From: Sporosarcina sp. ACRSL
GTDB taxonomy: Bacteria; Bacillota; Bacilli; Bacillales_A; Planococcaceae
Direction: 5' to 3'
Length of the DNA stretch: 64,000 bases
Assembly (NCBI RefSeq): GCF_022346605.1
Contig: NZ_JAKRNT010000009.1
Span: 124,001 to 188,000, forward strand
Shown here: positions 41,627 to 48,404 of the stretch, piece after piece
How positions within the stretch are numbered: the first letter of the stretch is position 1
How the letters are laid out: the number at the start of each line of letters is the position of its first letter
Notes under the pieces: model-generated
What the model was told of the DNA's origin: nothing
Database searches by the model: none
What the model saw: the letters and a program-made list of their open reading frames with translations, nothing else
Translations under genes and position numbers: made by a program

Positions 41627-41797
41627 TTAGTTAACGTTCATCTTCTCATAATACGCAACTACTTCGTCAAAATGCGCGTCCGCCCAATCGCGGAAGCAAC
41701 CGACGTCGCAGTAGTAGCGTTGCGTGTTGTCGTCGTAGGTCGCTTCGGTGTGCGGATCAGTGGCGTCTAGCTGTGCGTTGCAGTGGGCGCAGTTCAT
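41627..41797 (-). CDS. small zinc-finger protein
   Basis: A 56-residue protein (MNCAHCNAQLDATDPHTEAT) with four cysteines (C3, C6, C30, C34) spaced as a zinc finger, then an acidic helix. Its start overlaps the stop of the upstream gene (ATGA), and the stop precedes the polymerase ribosome binding site. Function unknown; it could be a nucleic-acid or protein binding adaptor. Confidence 0.65.
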   Translation of the reverse strand: MNCAHCNAQLDATDPHTEATYDDNTQRYYCDVGCFRDWADAHFDEVVAYYEKMNVN

Positions 41798-43344
41798 TTC
41801 GTATCGACTCGCGATTCTACTGGCGCGATTAGCGTTAAGAATTTTCCTAGCGTTATATCGTCGCCTTTAAGATAGTAGTTTCCTCCGTCTGTAGCTCCGA
41901 CAGGCCCTCGCTCTATTTCGAAAATACCTCCGCTGTACTCGGTTTCTATTGTCCAAGCCGCCCGCACAATATCGCCTTTGCGGAACTCGTTCGGCTTGCG
42001 TCCAATCTTCGTGAATACTGCGTCCGCTTTCTCCTTTGCATCCGCTTCTGCTACCGCCTTTTCATACTGCGCAACTTCCGTAGGTGTGGCGAGGCGCATT
42101 TCGGAATAGCGCGTCCAGTTGCCTACGTCCGAACGTCCCTCGACTTTTACGCGAACACTATGCGCGTTAAAATGTACGTCACCGACTTTACCGATGTCTC
42201 CGACTTCGTTCACCGAGTCATTCGTATTCGCCGTAATAACTACGATGTCGCCCGTCTTTGGCTTCGGCATTGCTTCCGCGACTTCTGCGTCGGTTGCTTT
42301 GACGAAGTGCTTCGCAAGTACAGCGAATTTTTTGCCTATCTGACGCGATTCTTCATGCGCGATAATCTCGACTTTAATAGCGCCCGTAATCGGTAATTCT
42401 ACGACTTTGCCGAGTTTCATTCGTCTGTCCGTAACGGAATACTCGTCGTCCGCGCTCGGCAACGGTTTAACGTAATCTCCGACTTTTAGCGGAAGCTCTT
42501 TCGGCGCGTAAACGAGTACGTTCGCTTCCGTGCGGTCAAAGCCTTTGTGATATACGCAATAACCGCCTTCCTCGGTAACTATGTCGTCCGAATAGCGCGA
42601 GACATCGACCGGACCATACGGCTTGCCGATATCGACGCAACTGCTCGTATTCTCCGTAAACACGACGACATCGCCCGGCTGTGCTTTGCGTTCAACTAGC
42701 GTGTAAGTTGCGCCTTTGAAGTCGATCGTTTCCGCAGGCTTTGCGTCCTCTACTTTCGACAATTGTTCGCGGCGGTAGTAGCGTTGTTTTCCTACGTCAA
42801 GTATAACGGAATGGTCGCCGTCCGCGTCAACGCGTTCAAGCGTGCCTAGTTCACCGTCGTGGTCATTCCCGAATAAACTAAGCCCTGATACGCGCACTCT
42901 ATCGCCTACCGTTAGCTTTTCCGACGGCTGTGCGTCTTCTAACGCCGTCACGCGCTTCTCTACTGCTTCAACCTGCGCTCCTACGTCGCGGATTTGCGCC
43001 GTAATCATTTCCGCGAATGGCTGGCTGACTTGCGGTGTTTCTACGGCGACTTTGCGGAATACTACGAACTTACTATAATGAAGTCCGTTAGGTTCGTCTA
43101 GTTCGTCTGAAACAACTCCGAGCCACTTGTCGTCGTATTTCGGTTTTGTACGCATTTTATAGAACGATTTAACTAGGAGGTCATCGCCTAGATAATCGTT
43201 ACTGACTAATCCGATATCACCCGCTTGAATTTCGCCGGCTTGCGTTATCCCTTCAACGCGCACATACTCCGCGCCCTTATGCGAAATTTTCGTAATTTCG
43301 CCGTTCACCATATCAACCGTTTTAATGCCCGTTAACTTCGCCAT
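41794..43344 (-). CDS. multi-module KOW/SH3-like protein
   Basis: The 516-residue protein is built of repeated small beta modules: MVNGEITKISHKGAEYVRV, LTVGDRVRVSGL, AQPGDVVVFTENT, LKVGDYVKPLP, PKTGDIVVITANT and FRKGDIVRAAW. Six or so modules each begin with (K/R/Q)xGDxVx. No catalytic motif is seen. Related but shorter modules occur in two other phage proteins here. It is coupled to the following gene by overlap. It may be a scaffold binding nucleic acid or replication proteins (inference). Confidence 0.55.
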   Translation of the reverse strand: MAKLTGIKTVDMVNGEITKISHKGAEYVRVEGITQAGEIQAGDIGLVSNDYLGDDLLVKSFYKMRTKPKYDDKWLGVVSDELDEPNGLHYSKFVVFRKVAVETPQVSQPFAEMITAQIRDVGAQVEAVEKRVTALEDAQPSEKLTVGDRVRVSGLSLFGNDHDGELGTLERVDADGDHSVILDVGKQRYYRREQLSKVEDAKPAETIDFKGATYTLVERKAQPGDVVVFTENTSSCVDIGKPYGPVDVSRYSDDIVTEEGGYCVYHKGFDRTEANVLVYAPKELPLKVGDYVKPLPSADDEYSVTDRRMKLGKVVELPITGAIKVEIIAHEESRQIGKKFAVLAKHFVKATDAEVAEAMPKPKTGDIVVITANTNDSVNEVGDIGKVGDVHFNAHSVRVKVEGRSDVGNWTRYSEMRLATPTEVAQYEKAVAEADAKEKADAVFTKIGRKPNEFRKGDIVRAAWTIETEYSGGIFEIERGPVGATDGGNYYLKGDDITLGKFLTLIAPVESRVDTK

Positions 43345-43790
43345 TATATAACCGCCTCCATTTGCGTAGTTATGACTCCTTCTGCCGTATATGCCGCGCG
43401 ATCAAGCGCAATAGACAGCTCAACCCACCGCTTGCTTGCGCGCGCTTCCGACGCCCAATACTCGCGGATTTCACGATTCTCGAACATAAAGACGCGTGGG
43501 AACTCGCCTTCACCGACCAGTACGCCGATTAGATAATCCGCATCTGACTTGGTGTATGGCGTGCCGTCGCTCTTGCGCGCATGGACTACATACTCGCCTC
43601 CGCGATCCGTCCGAATTTGAATCGTTTTGACCTGTATTTTGACGGTTTCACCGCTCAACGGGTCAGTCGCTAACAAGTCGTGCGGTTCCGCAGTTGACGG
43701 CTTGCTGACGACGTAACCGTTCGCAAGCAACGCCATTTCTGCGACAAGTTCCGAATATACTCCGACTACTTCTGTAATGTGCGCGATAAT
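43344..43790 (-). CDS. PD-(D/E)XK endonuclease-like protein with probable ATT start
   Basis: The 148-residue protein fits the PDDEXK_5-like pattern: helix SELVAEMALLANGYVVSKP, then PHDLLATD...VKIQVKT with the D and QVK of the nuclease core. The only ATG (43736) lies inside the conserved first helix, removing its glutamate. The frame remains open upstream, and an ATT at 43790 stands after AAAGGTAGG with good spacing. I therefore place the start there. Neighbouring genes encode SSB-like and KOW-like proteins, so a recombination or repair role is plausible. Confidence 0.65.
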   Translation of the reverse strand: MIAHITEVVGVYSELVAEMALLANGYVVSKPSTAEPHDLLATDPLSGETVKIQVKTIQIRTDRGGEYVVHARKSDGTPYTKSDADYLIGVLVGEGEFPRVFMFENREIREYWASEARASKRWVELSIALDRAAYTAEGVITTQMEAVI

Positions 43791-43832
43791 GTCCGCCTAC
43801 CTTTCGTATTTGTTTGGACGTGACGCTCTCCG

Positions 43833-44657
43833 TTAGAATGGGAGAACGTCGTCCGTTACTTCGATTGAATCGTCTAGCGGTGTATCTCCGCCTGTTTGCG
43901 CAACTGTTGGCTTCTCTAATCCGATTAGCGAAATATCGAATCCGGCTTGAATTAAATTCGAAATCTGCATCGCTTCGTCCGCTTCAAATAGAAGTCCGTC
44001 AAATAGCGTTTGGTCAAACGTTTCACCGGCGGACTTCTCGAAGTTGGCGTTTTCTTCCTCCGTAAGCCCTTTTTGCAGATTGATAATCGGCGTTAGCGAG
44101 AATGACGTCGATGTACTTGCGCCAGTCTTACTTAGCTTAAACGCCATGTTTAGGAAATCGTGTTCGGCACCTGCGATCGGATTACCGTTTTCGTCTAACT
44201 CCGCATACTCGAGAATCGTTTGATACACGTTTAACGCTTGCTTCTTCGTCATGTCCACTACGATGTCTTCGCCCTTCGATAGTTCGAAGAATCCCATCAG
44301 ATATTTTTCGGTAGCTTTATATTTACGCGCTTCTTCTCCGTATTTGTCCGCAGCAGCTTTGTTCTTGTTGCGGATTTCAGCGAACTGCAATTCTCGATAA
44401 TGCCTTTCCGCCAAATCCCACGCAGTAAAGTCGCTTACGACGTAGCCTTTCGCATCCCTAGTCGATGGTTTATCCGGAACAAACGATTTAACTGAACCGA
44501 ATATTCCGTAGTTGAAATACTGCGCCAAGTCTTCTGCGCTTTTAACGCGTACTTTGATTGATTCGCCACTTTCCAGCTTCGTAAAGTCTGTCGTTTTTTC
44601 CACCGCCGGTTGAGCTGTTAATGATCCGATTGCCATTGCGCCTTTATTAAGTGTCAA
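43833..44657 (-). CDS. single-stranded DNA-binding protein-like
   Basis: The 274-residue protein ends DDSIEVTDDVLPF, the acidic tail with terminal Phe typical of SSB proteins that recruit replication partners. The middle contains an OB-like stretch (SGESIKVRVKSAEDLAQYFNYGIFGSVKSF) and a helical insertion (WDLAERHYRELQFAEIRNKNKAAADKYG). Length and layout resemble phage gp32/gp2.5-like proteins rather than host SSB. The TTG at 44657 follows AAAGGGG with 8-base spacing. A branched RNA-like element lies upstream. Confidence 0.65.
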   Translation of the reverse strand: MTLNKGAMAIGSLTAQPAVEKTTDFTKLESGESIKVRVKSAEDLAQYFNYGIFGSVKSFVPDKPSTRDAKGYVVSDFTAWDLAERHYRELQFAEIRNKNKAAADKYGEEARKYKATEKYLMGFFELSKGEDIVVDMTKKQALNVYQTILEYAELDENGNPIAGAEHDFLNMAFKLSKTGASTSTSFSLTPIINLQKGLTEEENANFEKSAGETFDQTLFDGLLFEADEAMQISNLIQAGFDISLIGLEKPTVAQTGGDTPLDDSIEVTDDVLPF

Positions 44658-44738
44658 TTTAACGTCCCCTTTGCGTATTATTGTCGGTAAAGAAGCGCGT
44701 CCGCTTCTCGCCAAGTGTGCGTCCATCACCTTGCGCCC

Positions 44739-44819
44739 GCTAATCCGTTAAACGCCGACCGCATGGTCTGGTGTAGTCGCGTGTAATTAACGCGCTGATG
44801 GCTCTTTTAACGGATTAGC
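44739..44819 (-). ncRNA. structured RNA-like element upstream of the SSB-like gene
   Basis: A perfect 14-bp inverted repeat (GCTAATCCGTTAAA at 44739-44752, inverted at 44806-44819) encloses 53 bases. Those contain two further hairpins: GACC-GCAT-GGTC and CGCG with a 9-base loop. The result is a three-way junction of 81 bases. It lies in a 179-base gap with no gene. Possible roles are a 5' leader regulator of the SSB-like gene, an antiterminator RNA, or a DNA cruciform. Confidence 0.6.
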
Positions 44820-44836
44820 CGACGCAAGTGCCGGCT

Positions 44837-45433
44837 TTAAATCGCTACTGTTTCGCTTACTTCCTCGCCCAAAAACGCCTTCGCTTCGCCCTCTACCGCG
44901 CGATATTCCTGCTCTTGCGTCTGCATGGCGTTCTTAATTGCGCGCGCCTCGTCTTCCAGTACGTCAATCTGCGCTTGAATAATCGCCTGCGTCCCCGGAT
45001 GTTTGCAGCGGACTTTATTGCGAAAGAGTTCCGCAATCTCGACGTTTAAATCCGCAAGGCGAAGGTTATACTGCCTGTAAGAACGGCGGAAGGTTGCGTG
45101 TGCTTTGCGTAATTCACGTCTAATTGTCGTCATAATTGCGTCGGATAGAATGCCGGTTGTTGCGATTTCTTGCGCATGCGCACCGCCTTTGACGGAATCC
45201 ATCGAGTACACCGTTACGATTGTATCGCTGTTTTTCGCAACGATAAGGCGCGTCCTACTTGCGTAATGGTCGAATACGCGGCAAGTTTTGTGTTTTCCGG
45301 TACCGCCTGTCACTCCGTTAAACACCGCAGTCTGCATAAGCTGAATCAAATGATTCTTCGCGTTGTGCGCCGGTTGGCCAAATCGCTCGATTGCGCGATC
45401 AATTGCGTGTGGCTCGACTTCGTAACGTTTCAT
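44837..45433 (-). CDS. hypothetical early phage protein
   Basis: A 198-residue protein. The N-terminal half (1-100) is alpha-beta (AIDRAIERFGQPAHNAKNHLIQLM...SRTRLIVAKNSDTIVTVYSM), and the C-terminal half is a long coiled coil with basic patches (IRRELRKAHATFRRSYRQYN). No known family can be stated. It is coupled by ATGA overlap to a small upstream gene. Ribosome binding site GAAAGGAGTG. Confidence 0.6.
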   Translation of the reverse strand: MKRYEVEPHAIDRAIERFGQPAHNAKNHLIQLMQTAVFNGVTGGTGKHKTCRVFDHYASRTRLIVAKNSDTIVTVYSMDSVKGGAHAQEIATTGILSDAIMTTIRRELRKAHATFRRSYRQYNLRLADLNVEIAELFRNKVRCKHPGTQAIIQAQIDVLEDEARAIKNAMQTQEQEYRAVEGEAKAFLGEEVSETVAI

Positions 45434-45591
45434 GCGAGGCGCACTCCTTTCAGCGGAATATTATAATCGGCAGGGTCGTCATCCTCCGGTATATCTCCGT
45501 TGTATTGCGCATATGTTAATTTAGCTTCGTTGAGGTTGCGTTTGTGTTGCGTAAATGAATCTTTTACAATTGGTAATTCGTACATAAACAT
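45430..45591 (-). CDS. small acidic hypothetical protein
   Basis: A 53-residue protein (MFMYELPIVKDSFTQHKRNL...GDIPEDDDPADYNIPLKG). AGGAGG lies 7 bases before its ATG, and its stop overlaps the next start. No family recognised. Confidence 0.6.
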   Translation of the reverse strand: MFMYELPIVKDSFTQHKRNLNEAKLTYAQYNGDIPEDDDPADYNIPLKGVRLA

Positions 45592-45615
45592 GTGTAAACC
45601 TCCTAATTTAATGTA

Positions 45616-45645
45616 TTGTAAAATGGGAACAACATATGGTATAAT
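45616..45645 (+). promoter_or_regulatory. promoter-like sequence antisense to the sigma-like gene
   Basis: TTGTAA (45616-45621), 18 bases and a perfect TATAAT (45640-45645) on the plus strand would start a transcript running into the 3' end of the sigma-like gene from the wrong side. No plus-strand gene follows directly. Confidence 0.35.
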
Positions 45646-45663
45646 CAGTGAGGAAATATTAGA

Positions 45664-46290
45664 TTAGCCGACAAAAGCTGTGGGCACGGTTAAATAATCG
45701 TAATGATTGCCAAATTTTTTACAATCGTAAAAATTGGCGAGCTTACGGATTCGTGACTTTATTGTTTTGTCGGTAGTGCCGATTTGCTTGGCCGCTTTTC
45801 GGTAAGAATTTGTTTCAATGAAGGCAGATGCAGATGTCAGAGTTTGTTCATCGGCCTTCGATATTAGGAACGCGACTAGTTGGCGCTGGTCGTGTTTTTT
45901 TTGTATTTCTTCGATGATGTTTGATTCGTCTGTTGTTGGCGCAACAGTTAGAATCTCGTAGACTTCGTTTAAGCTTCCGTCATCATCTTCGTACATTACT
46001 TCTGCTTCGTGCTTGTCCCTCCGTTTTTTCTTTCGTAGTAAATCGACGCAGCCTAACCTAATTGCGTAATGTACTGCGTTTCTGAACTCACCCCGCATGT
46101 CAAACTTTGTGGCGATGTCTATTAGCTTTCCGTTTATCATTGATTCAACGTCATGCTCGTTCAGCTTATATTTTCTTGCGTACTTTACAACGATCCACCT
46201 GCCCCCTTCGTAGATGTATTCATAGATTTCACCGAATGCGACCTCGCAACCTGTCGCTTGATATTTAGAAACTGCGTCGTTAATTGTCAT
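45664..46290 (-). CDS. phage RNA polymerase sigma factor-like protein
   Basis: The 208-residue protein has a sigma region 2-like core (VKYARKYKLNEHDVESMINGKLIDIATKFDMRGEFRNAVHYAIRLGCVDLLRKKKRR, about 35-92), an acidic linker and a region 4-like helix-turn-helix (about 163-190, NSYRKAAKQIGTTDKTIKSRIRKL). It would redirect host RNA polymerase to phage promoters. It is divergent from two XRE genes across a region with an inverted repeat. A copy of the AAACGATAT motif stands just before its GGAGGAAGAAC ribosome binding site, which suggests self-regulation. Confidence 0.75.
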   Translation of the reverse strand: MTINDAVSKYQATGCEVAFGEIYEYIYEGGRWIVVKYARKYKLNEHDVESMINGKLIDIATKFDMRGEFRNAVHYAIRLGCVDLLRKKKRRDKHEAEVMYEDDDGSLNEVYEILTVAPTTDESNIIEEIQKKHDQRQLVAFLISKADEQTLTSASAFIETNSYRKAAKQIGTTDKTIKSRIRKLANFYDCKKFGNHYDYLTVPTAFVG

Positions 46291-46296
46291 GTTCTT

Positions 46297-46319
46297 CCTC
46301 CTATACTAGTAATATCGTT
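46297..46319 (-). promoter_or_regulatory. copy A of the AAACGATAT-CTA motif
   Basis: On the minus strand AAACGATATTACTAGTATAG leads directly into GGAGG of the sigma-like gene. It shares AAACGATAT-(T/A)(A/G)CTA with copies at 31789 and 54005. Confidence 0.5.
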
Positions 46320-46320
46320 T

Positions 46321-46397
46321 TATAATTCATAGCGCGGAGTTATTTAGCAAAAAACTTTTAAAAAGATTATTTGATTGCTAACCGACTATGAATTATA
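46321..46397. promoter_or_regulatory. divergent operator: 12-bp inverted repeat
   Basis: TATAATTCATAG (46321-46332) is repeated in inverted form as CTATGAATTATA (46386-46397). The right copy overlaps the -10 box of the plus-strand XRE gene; the left copy overlaps an AT-rich -10-like TATAAA for the minus-strand sigma-like gene. This symmetrical pair is a good candidate operator for one of the adjacent XRE proteins. Confidence 0.65.
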
Positions 46398-46399
46398 CT
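46371..46399 (+). promoter_or_regulatory. sigma-A-type promoter of the XRE gene
   Basis: TTGATT (46371-46376), 17 bases, TATACT (46394-46399), overlapped by one arm of the inverted repeat. The downstream TTG start is at 46471. Confidence 0.7.
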
Positions 46400-46470
46400 A
46401 GAATCATATATCATCAGTTTGATAATGTCAAACCATTTACCGGAAAATTATTACATAGGAGTGGGTAATT

Positions 46471-46680
46471 TTGTTCACATTTCAGCCATTAAGAGATTAT
46501 TTAGACCTAAAAGGACTATCTGTTAAAAGACTTATGAAGGAACTAGGCTTTTCTACTAACGTAGCTGTAGCGCTGAATAACGATCGTGAAGTCCGCCTAG
46601 AACATATCGCGAAAATCTGTAATCACCTCGACCTACCTATCGAATCTGTCGTAGAAATACTTCCGAAAACTGACGCCTAA
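46471..46680 (+). CDS. small XRE-type HTH regulator
   Basis: The 69-residue protein is a minimal Cro/C1-type helix-turn-helix: FQPLRDYLDLKGLSVKRLMKELGFSTNVAVALNNDREVRLEHIAKICNHLDL. It resembles YozG/YdaS-size regulators. The TTG start follows AGGAGTGG. It has its own promoter, overlapping operator and terminator. Divergence from a sigma-like gene makes it the best candidate for a repressor of early phage transcription, although it lacks the peptidase domain of classical CI. Confidence 0.78.
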   Translation: MFTFQPLRDYLDLKGLSVKRLMKELGFSTNVAVALNNDREVRLEHIAKICNHLDLPIESVVEILPKTDA

Positions 46681-46694
46681 ATTGGCGTCTTTTT
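46672..46694 (+). terminator. intrinsic terminator of the first XRE gene
   Basis: GACGCC-TAAATT-GGCGTC followed by TTTTT; the left arm lies inside the last codons and stop of the gene. Identical stem to the terminator at 26126. Confidence 0.85.
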
Positions 46695-46752
46695 CTTTGG
46701 CTTCCGCTATCGACCTCCGTTATGGTAAAATTATCCGCGGAGGTGGTCGGCT

Positions 46753-46962
46753 ATCAACGTCCGTTTGCGTTGTAAGTTACGCGACCGACGCCTCTCGCAA
46801 GGCCTTTCTCTACGGCAGCTTGCAACATTAGCAAGCGTTGACCGCGGGCAATTATCTCGTTACGAAAATAATATAGTCGTGATGGGCGTGGACACTGCCG
46901 CAAAGTTTGCGCTTTTACTCAACTGCACCATAGACGATCTCTACGAATATGAACAGGAGTAG
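46753..46962 (+). CDS. second XRE-type HTH regulator, probable ATC start
   Basis: The 69-residue protein reads NVRLRCKLRDRRLSQGLSLRQLATLASVDRGQLSRYENN after the first codon, a standard Cro/C1 helix-turn-helix. GGAGGTGG (46739-46746) is ideally placed for an ATC at 46753, while the nearest usual start (TTG, 46765) is over 20 bases from it and would remove the conserved first residues. I therefore give 46753, with the TTG as alternative. It could regulate the convergent primase operon or act with the upstream XRE gene. Confidence 0.7.
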   Translation: MNVRLRCKLRDRRLSQGLSLRQLATLASVDRGQLSRYENNIVVMGVDTAAKFALLLNCTIDDLYEYEQE

Positions 46963-46968
46963 TCGGTC

Positions 46969-46995
46969 GCAGACGGTCTCAGCACGGCCGTCTGC
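46969..46995. terminator. hairpin between convergent genes
   Basis: GCAGACGG (46969-46976) and CCGTCTGC (46988-46995) form an 8-bp perfect stem in the gap between the plus-strand XRE gene and the end of the primase gene. There is no strong T-run, so termination efficiency is uncertain. Confidence 0.45.
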
Positions 46996-47033
46996 GCGTT
47001 GGTTGCACGATAATACAACCGAACGCTTGTTAC

Positions 47034-48011
47034 CTACTTTACAGGAATATTACGGAAGTGTAAACTAATATCTCGCAATTTTGACACGGAAAAGTTTGAC
47101 AAATTTCGTAATGCCTCTGCGCCATATCGTCGTAGGTAGTCGTTTGCGTCGTTACAGTCTCCGTAGTTCACCGTACATATATCCACGTAACCCGCTAAGT
47201 TGTCGCGCGTCCTTTCGTTCAATCGCCGCCCCGCCGCGTCATTATCTCCGCCGAGCAGTAGTGTCCGTATGCTCGATCGTTTGATTGCGTCTGCCTGCGC
47301 AGGACTTAGCGATGCCCCTCCGACTGCAATCGCCGGTATTCCCGCAGTCCACCACGATAACGCGTCGATTTCTCCTTCGCATAATACCGCTAGTTCCTCG
47401 CGCCTTTCGTTAATTACGTCTAATCCGTAAACTAAGTCCGCGATAGGCGTTGCGCCTTTGACGTAGAAGAAGTCCTTACCGCGCGTGCTGCGATATTTAA
47501 CGTTGGCGAGCTTGCCGTCCGGCGTATACCACGGAATCGCCGTAAAGCCGGGCTTGTCCTCGCCATAGCCGACCGCGAACATACGCTGTACTTCGTCCGA
47601 TATTCCGCGCTTAGTGAGATACGGACTAATCGCTTGCGTAATAGGTTCGGGCGTCTTTACCGTTTCGCGCGTCCGTAGCTTCGGAGCAGTAATCCGGATC
47701 GGTTCGCCCGGCTTCATAGGCGCGCCGTACTTGGCCGTCAAATAGTCCGCCACGTCTTCGGTTGTCTCGCCGCGCAGTTCCGCCAGTAGCGCGAGTAAGC
47801 CGCCCTTCTGTCCGCTTCCTGAATCGCCCCACGTTCCGGCGTGTTCGCCCGCAAGGTGGACGTAGAATGACGGCGTCTTGTCGTCGCGGAAAGGTGAGCG
47901 CGCGATTAGCTTGTCCGCCGACCATCGCGCGCCATAACCGAAGTCATATTCGGCCAGTTCCTCGGTAATGTCGATATTGAGCGTTTGTCCGCGTACCTTT
48001 ACGAGTGCCAT
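47034..48011 (-). CDS. DNA primase (TOPRIM), degenerate zinc domain
   Basis: The 325-residue protein has an N-terminal region shaped like a CHC2 domain (LIARSPFRDDKTPSFYVHL...GTWGDSGSGQKGGLLALLAEL, about 35-80) but without the zinc-binding cys/his set. A TOPRIM region follows (VLCEGEIDALSWWTAGIPAIAVGGASL, about 205-232, and LLLGGDNDAAGRR near 250). It would prime lagging-strand synthesis together with the helicase encoded upstream. Normal length for a stand-alone phage primase. Confidence 0.82.
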   Translation of the reverse strand: MALVKVRGQTLNIDITEELAEYDFGYGARWSADKLIARSPFRDDKTPSFYVHLAGEHAGTWGDSGSGQKGGLLALLAELRGETTEDVADYLTAKYGAPMKPGEPIRITAPKLRTRETVKTPEPITQAISPYLTKRGISDEVQRMFAVGYGEDKPGFTAIPWYTPDGKLANVKYRSTRGKDFFYVKGATPIADLVYGLDVINERREELAVLCEGEIDALSWWTAGIPAIAVGGASLSPAQADAIKRSSIRTLLLGGDNDAAGRRLNERTRDNLAGYVDICTVNYGDCNDANDYLRRYGAEALRNLSNFSVSKLRDISLHFRNIPVK

Positions 48012-48150
48012 TCGCGCGCCTCCTATCTAGTATTCTACGACTAATCGCCGTGAGCGTTAACGCCTTGTATATAATATTCCCTAAGGCGCGTAGTTCTGAA
48101 ACACTAAGTTGCTAACTAATTTCTGTACCGCAGTTTGGTCGTACTGTTGA

Positions 48151-48363
48151 TTAAACATCACCGACAACTAGCGTGTAATCGAACCATTCATCATCACAAT
48201 TACACTCAACTACATTGGTTTCTCCTCTTGGCAACATGTCGCAATTACACTTCGACATTTCTTCAACAATGTCTATTTCATTGCTTTCTAAGAGTTGACG
48301 AGCTGTATATGAGCTTTTGATAACTCTCCCCGTTACATTGCTTGTCAATGTTAATTGAATCAT
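48151..48363 (-). CDS. hypothetical Cys-containing protein
   Basis: A 70-residue protein (MIQLTLTSNVTGRVIKSSYT) with a CNCD...CNCD pair of cysteine motifs that might bind a metal. GGAGGGACAAACAG precedes the ATG. It is more A+T-rich than neighbouring replication genes. Not recognised. The 139 bases between it and the primase hold a possible promoter (AATATTATATAC) and no gene. Confidence 0.6.
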   Translation of the reverse strand: MIQLTLTSNVTGRVIKSSYTARQLLESNEIDIVEEMSKCNCDMLPRGETNVVECNCDDEWFDYTLVVGDV

Positions 48364-48404
48364 CTGTTTGTCCCTCCATTACTCAACATTATTTGTCTAT
48401 TGCG

